Positions 5,922-9,131 of a stretch of DNA of 9,131 bases are shown piece by piece. Within the stretch, counting starts at the first letter, position 1, and the number at the start of each line of letters is the position of its first letter. The position numbers were made by a program, and so were the translations under genes. The notes under the pieces are model-generated. The model made no database searches and was not told where the DNA came from. It saw nothing but the letters and a program-made list of their open reading frames with translations. Source of the stretch: Geoglobus sp. (GTDB lineage: Archaea; Halobacteriota; Archaeoglobi; Archaeoglobales; Archaeoglobaceae); contig WAJY01000159.1 of NCBI GenBank assembly GCA_015523645.1, positions 1 to 9,131 of the forward strand, written 5' to 3'.

Positions 5922-6055
5922 TAGCACCACCCCAATTCTTGGTTGTACTTGCAGTATTTGCAGTATTCCCAGTAGCCAGCATTTTTGCAACAAGAATAGA
6001 GCTCATCTGAAGTTTCAGGCTGATAGCACTCCGGTGCTTCCAAAAAGTCACACAT
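5921..6055 (-). CDS. Cysteine-rich 44-aa microprotein between the 311-aa gene and VWA
   Basis: This short frame runs from ATG 6055 to TAG 5923-5921 and fills the gap left when the VWA gene is started at its best site. The protein begins MCDFLEAPECYQPETSDELY and has seven cysteines in 44 residues (2, 10, 23, 24, 32, 35, 44), including CKYC (32-35), with many tyrosines and acidic residues. A zinc- or metal-binding mini-domain is likely. The ATG overlaps the end of the 311-aa gene by eight bases, and the last stop base is the first base of the VWA GTG start (TAGTG). A GGAG lies 10 bases before the ATG, within GGAGCTGA, one mismatch from the consensus. The TAG is followed immediately by an in-frame TGA. 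A competing 63-codon frame from GTG 6051 lacks cysteine patterning and has a worse SD distance. Confidence 0.7.
   Translation of the reverse strand: MCDFLEAPECYQPETSDELYSCCKNAGYWEYCKYCKYNQELGWC
5927..5933 (-). promoter_or_regulatory. Ribosome binding site that fixes the VWA start
   Basis: GGGGTGG on the minus strand lies five bases before GTG 5921. It sits inside the last codons of the 44-aa gene, so VWA translation is probably coupled to reading of the microprotein. Confidence 0.65.
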
Positions 6056-6983
6056 ACTTACTCAGCTCCGCCATTTCATCTAGATTTAGCCCAAGAACCT
6101 CTGCATACACCAGAACCTTGAGCTCATTGCTTAGATTTGCCTCTTTTGTCAGCTTTAGTTTTTTGAGCAGCTCTGAGTCTCTAGGCAGAACTACTGTCAG
6201 TTCTCCTGGATAGCATGAATCCGGCACAGTGTAAAACACCGGAACTTTATGTTTTTGATGTATGGCTCTAGCTATCTCTTCGCATTCAAAGCCCTCGAAA
6301 ATCTGATCTTCAGTGAAGATCTCATGAGTATCGCTGAGAATGTCTGTAGGAAGGAAATGCATTGGAAAGACAATATCTTTCAGAGACCAATGATCGCTCC
6401 ACTCCTTTGAAATGTAGAATGGTTGATCACTTAGAACAACATAGCTGTTATAGCGATAGAGGACAGCATAAGCATTAGTGACTTTTTTGAGTATCCGGGC
6501 TATGGCTTCATACTCGCCCGCTTCTGCTAGCTGAATCACTGATTTTACTTGCTCCTCCGTAAATCCTCTTTGCTTCATTTCTTTGATGAATTCCTGCAAA
6601 TGCTGCCATTTCTCAAGCTCCTTGATTTTTTTGTAAATCTCTTCTCTCTCTTGTAATTTCTGCTCTTTCTGCTTCTCAAGCTCTGTTTTTTGCCCCTCAG
6701 TAAGCCAGTAGAAACACTTGATATACTGCTTTCCTGTTTTCTGAGATGTCCTTATCTGATAATTTTGAATATAAACTAACTGAGGTTGCTCAGGTGGTTT
6801 GGAGAACAGCACTACCATGCCTTGTTTAGCCTCTCCTTTGTCCTCTATAACTTCACCAATGATAACGTTGTCCTTTCCTGGAAAGCACTGGACTGGAATT
6901 AGGGAATCTTCAGATTCTTTTAGCTGATAATATTCTTCGCTGAGCCTATCGTACTGTTTTTTAAGTTTTTCGAGCTCAGTCAT
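6048..6983 (-). CDS. Unknown coiled-coil protein encoded between MoxR and VWA (311 aa)
   Basis: No family is recognised. Residues 1-25 form a short charged helix. Residues about 30-95 look beta-rich (NVIIGEVIED, GMVVLF, QLVYIQNYQIRTS, KQYIKCFYWL). Residues 95-165 are a long charged helix likely to form a coiled coil. The C-terminal part is a mixed alpha/beta region (NAYAVLYRYNSYVVLSDQPFY, VPVFYTVPDSCYPGELTVVLPRD). There is no signal peptide or membrane span. The ATG directly follows the MoxR TAG, and the SD AAGGTGG lies about five bases upstream. The gene sits between the ATPase and the VWA gene, which are normally adjacent in RavA-ViaA type pairs. A role as adaptor, substrate or effector of that pair is the best inference, with no direct evidence. 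Confidence 0.9.
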   Translation of the reverse strand: MTELEKLKKQYDRLSEEYYQLKESEDSLIPVQCFPGKDNVIIGEVIEDKGEAKQGMVVLFSKPPEQPQLVYIQNYQIRTSQKTGKQYIKCFYWLTEGQKTELEKQKEQKLQEREEIYKKIKELEKWQHLQEFIKEMKQRGFTEEQVKSVIQLAEAGEYEAIARILKKVTNAYAVLYRYNSYVVLSDQPFYISKEWSDHWSLKDIVFPMHFLPTDILSDTHEIFTEDQIFEGFECEEIARAIHQKHKVPVFYTVPDSCYPGELTVVLPRDSELLKKLKLTKEANLSNELKVLVYAEVLGLNLDEMAELSKYV

Positions 6984-8078
6984 CTAAACCACCTTCCTAG
7001 CTAAAATTGCTGAAAACTGCTTTAACAATTCTTGAAGTTGCTGATATTCCTCTAGTTCGCTGTATGCTGAGAACGATGAGATTTTTGATTGCAATGGTTT
7101 TAATTGTTCTGCAACCTTCAAAGCTTCTGCAAAGTCATTTGTATTTTCAAGTTGTTCAAGTAATCCCTGAATTTGAGGTAAAAGTTCTTGTAATTGCTGT
7201 CTTGCTTTTATTTGCTCTCCTGCAATGTCGATGATAACTTGCTCGACGATTTTGACCTGTTCTTGTGTCTCTGGAATCGTGTACTTTAGAGCCAGCAAGT
7301 CTTCAGGAGTTACAACATTACGATCACTGAGAACGGCAGAAGAGGCTAATGTTAACAGACAGCGACCTTTACGCCTGTCTGAGATTATTATGTTTTGATC
7401 TTGAAGCTTACCGAAGATAGTAAGCAATTGTTTTTTGACAGTAAATGGGTTAACCCTGAAGACCTGCTCATGAGCTTGTTCGATAATTTTGAAGTCAAAA
7501 GTGTTTTGTTTTTGGTAATTTGGCTGATGAATGATCCAGTAGGTGTCAAGAAGCTCATCCCACTTCTCTGGTGGAACATAGGAAACCCAGTGGCGATACT
7601 GAAATCTGTCGTAGAGAGCCTGTAATTCCGGCTCTTCTGGAATCTCATTAGAAGCCGATAGACAAGTCCATAATGGAACTCTGATCTCCTTATCTCCTCT
7701 GTCGAATTTTCGTTCATTGAGGATTTTTAGTAATGTGTTGAGAATTGCTGAACTGCCCTTGAAAATCTCGTCGATAAACGCTAGTTTAGCTTCTGGGAGC
7801 TTGTTTGTGGTTACTATAACTGTTTTGCCTGTTTCACGAAGCTGTTGGACGTCTGGTGCTCCAAAGAGTTCATGAGGCAAAGTGTACTTTGTTAGCAAAT
7901 AAGAAAACAAAGGAACATTGAAAGACTCGGCTAGCATTGAAATTTGGAGAGATTTTGCAGTACCGGGAGCACCAATGAGAACGGCATGCTGCTTGCTAAT
8001 CAAGGACAGCATTAATACCTTTGCCTCTTCCTCCCTTCCAGGGAGGATTATGCTATTATAAATTTGCTGGAGAGACAT
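6984..8078 (-). CDS. MoxR-family AAA+ ATPase, RavA-like subfamily (364 aa)
   Basis: This is a cytosolic AAA+ ATPase that probably works as a hexameric remodelling chaperone with the VWA protein encoded downstream. Visible motifs: Walker A GAPGTAKS (36-43), Walker B LAFIDE (D103, E104), sensor 1 around N144 in SASNE, an arginine finger in LYDRF (R158) and a sensor-2 region in SDRRKGR (about 233-239). FIDEIFKGSSAILNTLL, NERKF and ALYDRFQYRHW closely resemble the matching segments of E. coli RavA, which places it in that MoxR branch. RavA is about 500 aa. Here the region after about residue 285 is instead a glutamine-rich helical tail, so the RavA LARA region appears to be absent or replaced. 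The SD GGAGGAG lies six bases before the ATG. It abuts the upstream gene and ends in TAG directly followed by the next ATG, in the same frame. All catalytic motifs are intact. Confidence 0.95.
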   Translation of the reverse strand: MSLQQIYNSIILPGREEEAKVLMLSLISKQHAVLIGAPGTAKSLQISMLAESFNVPLFSYLLTKYTLPHELFGAPDVQQLRETGKTVIVTTNKLPEAKLAFIDEIFKGSSAILNTLLKILNERKFDRGDKEIRVPLWTCLSASNEIPEEPELQALYDRFQYRHWVSYVPPEKWDELLDTYWIIHQPNYQKQNTFDFKIIEQAHEQVFRVNPFTVKKQLLTIFGKLQDQNIIISDRRKGRCLLTLASSAVLSDRNVVTPEDLLALKYTIPETQEQVKIVEQVIIDIAGEQIKARQQLQELLPQIQGLLEQLENTNDFAEALKVAEQLKPLQSKISSFSAYSELEEYQQLQELLKQFSAILARKVV

Positions 8079-8762
8079 TTACAACTCCTCCAAAATTTCC
8101 TTTACCTTATCCTTGCCAACCAGTTCAATTGCTCTCTGGATCAAAGTAATAGCCTCCACTTCTCTGTCCTTTTCTTCAAATTCTTCTCTGTCTTCCTCGA
8201 TTATCTCTGCTATTTCTTGTTCTTTCTGTTTTTCTTGCTGTTCAAGATACGGAATTGAAATACTGACTATTTTGTGTCCCGATGGAGATACACCAACGTA
8301 TCTTCTTGATTCATAAGTTTTTACTGGGTAAATATTGAAGTCTGGTAGCGATTGCTGGAGTTTTGCACAGTTTTTGAAGGCAACAGCCCATGCTGCTTTT
8401 TCCTTGCCCCAACTGAATTTTGCTTCCAATGAATTAGCTACGAATTCCTCGAACTCAATGTAGCCTGTATCAAGGAGTTCCTCAGTATTGCCATTGTCAT
8501 CTGTTTTGAACAGTGAAATTTCTAGTTGTTTTGCAGTTATTTTGATTTTGCTACCATTTACAGTTATTTCCCGATCACCAATTTTATTGCCCAATGCTTG
8601 AAAAGTGCCATTATCGTCGGCTGAAATGGCATAGGTCGTCTTGTACTTTAATTTGTTATCTGAAAACTCCTTGTAGGTGATGACATCGCCGTCATTGGTA
8701 ATAAAAAGAACGGTAGGCATTGCCTTGCACTGCTGGAGCTTTTGTTTTACCCTTTCAAGCAT
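8079..8762 (-). CDS. Unknown 227-aa protein upstream of MoxR; beta-rich body and charged helical tail
   Basis: The start is ATG 8762, with SD GAGGTGG six bases upstream; the ATG lies eight bases before the end of the preceding gene. A TTG at 8789 would add nine residues but has no SD. No family is recognised. Residues 1-160 look like alternating strands and loops (TVLFITNDGDVITY, DREITVNGSKIKITAKQLEI). Residues about 165-227 are a highly charged E/K/Q helix that ends ...VGKDKVKEILEEL and could be a coiled coil. There is no signal peptide or membrane segment. Its TAA abuts the ATG of the MoxR gene with no spacer, so the two are almost certainly co-translated. The position suggests a partner or client of the MoxR-VWA pair, which is inference from context only. 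Confidence 0.85.
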   Translation of the reverse strand: MLERVKQKLQQCKAMPTVLFITNDGDVITYKEFSDNKLKYKTTYAISADDNGTFQALGNKIGDREITVNGSKIKITAKQLEISLFKTDDNGNTEELLDTGYIEFEEFVANSLEAKFSWGKEKAAWAVAFKNCAKLQQSLPDFNIYPVKTYESRRYVGVSPSGHKIVSISIPYLEQQEKQKEQEIAEIIEEDREEFEEKDREVEAITLIQRAIELVGKDKVKEILEEL

Positions 8763-9039
8763 GATTAACCACCTCTTTCGCTCTTTCAAGGTGCAATCCG
8801 CAGCAAAGCACTGATTTATTGCTGTTAAACACTGTGAATGTTGCTCTGTTTTTGCATTTACCTTTGCCGTTTTTAGTTGAAATTTGGCATGTAGCTGTTA
8901 CGTATGCTGGGTTTCTACTGACTATAATCATTGTGGCACACTTCCCTGAAATGAGCGTAGAGTTCAGGGTGTTGGAAAGTCTTGCAGTATCGCTCCTCTG
9001 AACAGAAATTAATGTACACCATTTGCAATTTACTGTCAC
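8755..9039 (-). CDS. Small zinc-binding protein with two cysteine clusters (94 aa)
   Basis: It starts at GTG 9039, preceded by an ideal SD (AAGGAGGTG, about five bases before the start). The N-terminal half has C5-x2-C8 and C34. The C-terminal half has C51, C62, C79/C80 and H83 in the pattern C-x10-C-x17-C-x2-H, containing a TKNGKGKCKNRA segment. This C..TKxGxxCkxRA...C..H arrangement is typical of small phage and plasmid zinc domains. One or two structural zinc sites are therefore likely, with a role in nucleic-acid or protein binding. It overlaps the partial gene upstream by four bases, and its TGA overlaps the ATG region of the 227-aa gene downstream, so it heads the chain leading into the MoxR-VWA module. 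The exact function is unknown. Confidence 0.85.
   Translation of the reverse strand: MTVNCKWCTLISVQRSDTARLSNTLNSTLISGKCATMIIVSRNPAYVTATCQISTKNGKGKCKNRATFTVFNSNKSVLCCGLHLERAKEVVNHA
8769..8775 (-). promoter_or_regulatory. Ribosome binding site that fixes the start of the 227-aa gene
   Basis: GAGGTGG on the minus strand lies six bases before ATG 8762. The longer TTG start at 8789 has no such sequence, so the shorter form is chosen. The site lies inside the last codons of the upstream gene. Confidence 0.75.
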
Positions 9040-9131
9040 TGTAACACCTCCTTGAGCCTTTTTACTATTTTTTCGTATTTCTGCGGATAATCACGCTTGC
9101 ATACTGCGAGCCATCGGCAGCCAAGGTAGCC
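9036..9131 (-). CDS. C-terminal 31 codons of a gene cut by the window edge; function unknown
   Basis: An open frame runs in from the right edge and ends at a TGA at 9038-9036. The visible tail starts GYLGCRWLAVCKRDYPQKY and continues as a basic, lysine-rich helix. The TGA overlaps the GTG start of the next gene (GTGA, four bases shared) and the tail carries that gene's SD, as expected for a true gene end in this array. The two cysteines followed by a YP-x-x-Y helix faintly recall the C-terminal part of phage PAPS-reductase-like proteins. That is only a resemblance in a short fragment and no function is claimed. Confidence 0.7.
   Translation of the reverse strand, partial: GYLGCRWLAVCKRDYPQKYEKIVKRLKEVLQ

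Noticed and set aside
5922..5993. Longer VWA start at 5993, adding 24 hydrophobic residues that could look like a signal or membrane segment
   Set aside because: It has no SD, and the added stretch is the other-frame reading of the cysteine-rich 44-aa gene. GTG 5921 has a good SD and the one-base overlap typical of this array.
5860..6051. 63-codon frame from GTG 6051 overlapping both the 311-aa gene and VWA
   Set aside because: It overlaps the VWA coding region by about 60 bases and has poor SD spacing (14 bases) and no recognisable pattern. The 44-aa frame explains the same gap better.
7388..7717. 109-codon minus-strand frame inside MoxR
   Set aside because: It is out of frame with MoxR, whose motifs run through the same stretch uninterrupted.
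6984..8078. CobS (cobaltochelatase) or magnesium-chelatase identity for the AAA+ protein
   Set aside because: The FIDEIFKGSSAILNTLL and ALYDRFQYRHW segments fit the RavA-type MoxR branch, and the partner has a ViaA-like segment before its VWA domain.

Overview
The window is a 9.1 kb, AT-rich, fully minus-strand gene array, transcribed from base 9131 towards base 1. It holds 17 complete genes plus a partial gene at each end. Spacing is very tight: GTGA, ATGA and TAGTG overlaps, or directly abutting stop and start codons, with a clear Shine-Dalgarno (SD) sequence before almost every gene. There is no tRNA, rRNA, CRISPR array, insertion sequence or integrase, and no predicted membrane or secreted protein. 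The style (gene-dense, small hypothetical genes, phage-type families such as DUF6876) suggests a virus, plasmid or integrated element. An archaeal, probably euryarchaeal, source is favoured: there is a purine-rich BRE-like stretch plus TATATA box with no -35 hexamer, a T-run terminator without a hairpin, and frequent AGA/AGG, ATA and GGAGGTGA-type SDs. This is an inference, and a bacterial source is not excluded.

Region 1 (9131 to 4641): the C-terminal end of a cut gene, a 94-aa zinc-binding protein, a 227-aa unknown, a RavA/MoxR-type AAA+ ATPase, a 311-aa coiled-coil unknown, a 44-aa cysteine-rich microprotein, and a ViaA-like VWA (von Willebrand factor A) protein with an intact MIDAS metal site. 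This is the main biological content. The MoxR and VWA proteins very probably form a chaperone-like pair, and the two unknown proteins encoded between them are candidate adaptors or substrates. The VWA start is best placed at GTG 5921, not at the longest possible start, and this uncovers the 44-aa gene.

Region 2 (4644 to 3189): a 137-aa alpha/beta protein with an N-terminal SRH motif, a 99-aa unknown, then a promoter with a 14-bp palindrome at the predicted transcription start. An 89-aa unknown, a DUF6876 protein and a T-run terminator follow.

Region 3 (3131 to 1): 123-aa and 349-aa proteins (the latter with a QGD...H...HxEH pattern resembling a common phage protein family), then 106-aa, 67-aa, 60-aa (KOW), 180-aa and 112-aa proteins, and the first three codons of another gene. 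Most of region 3 is of unknown function.
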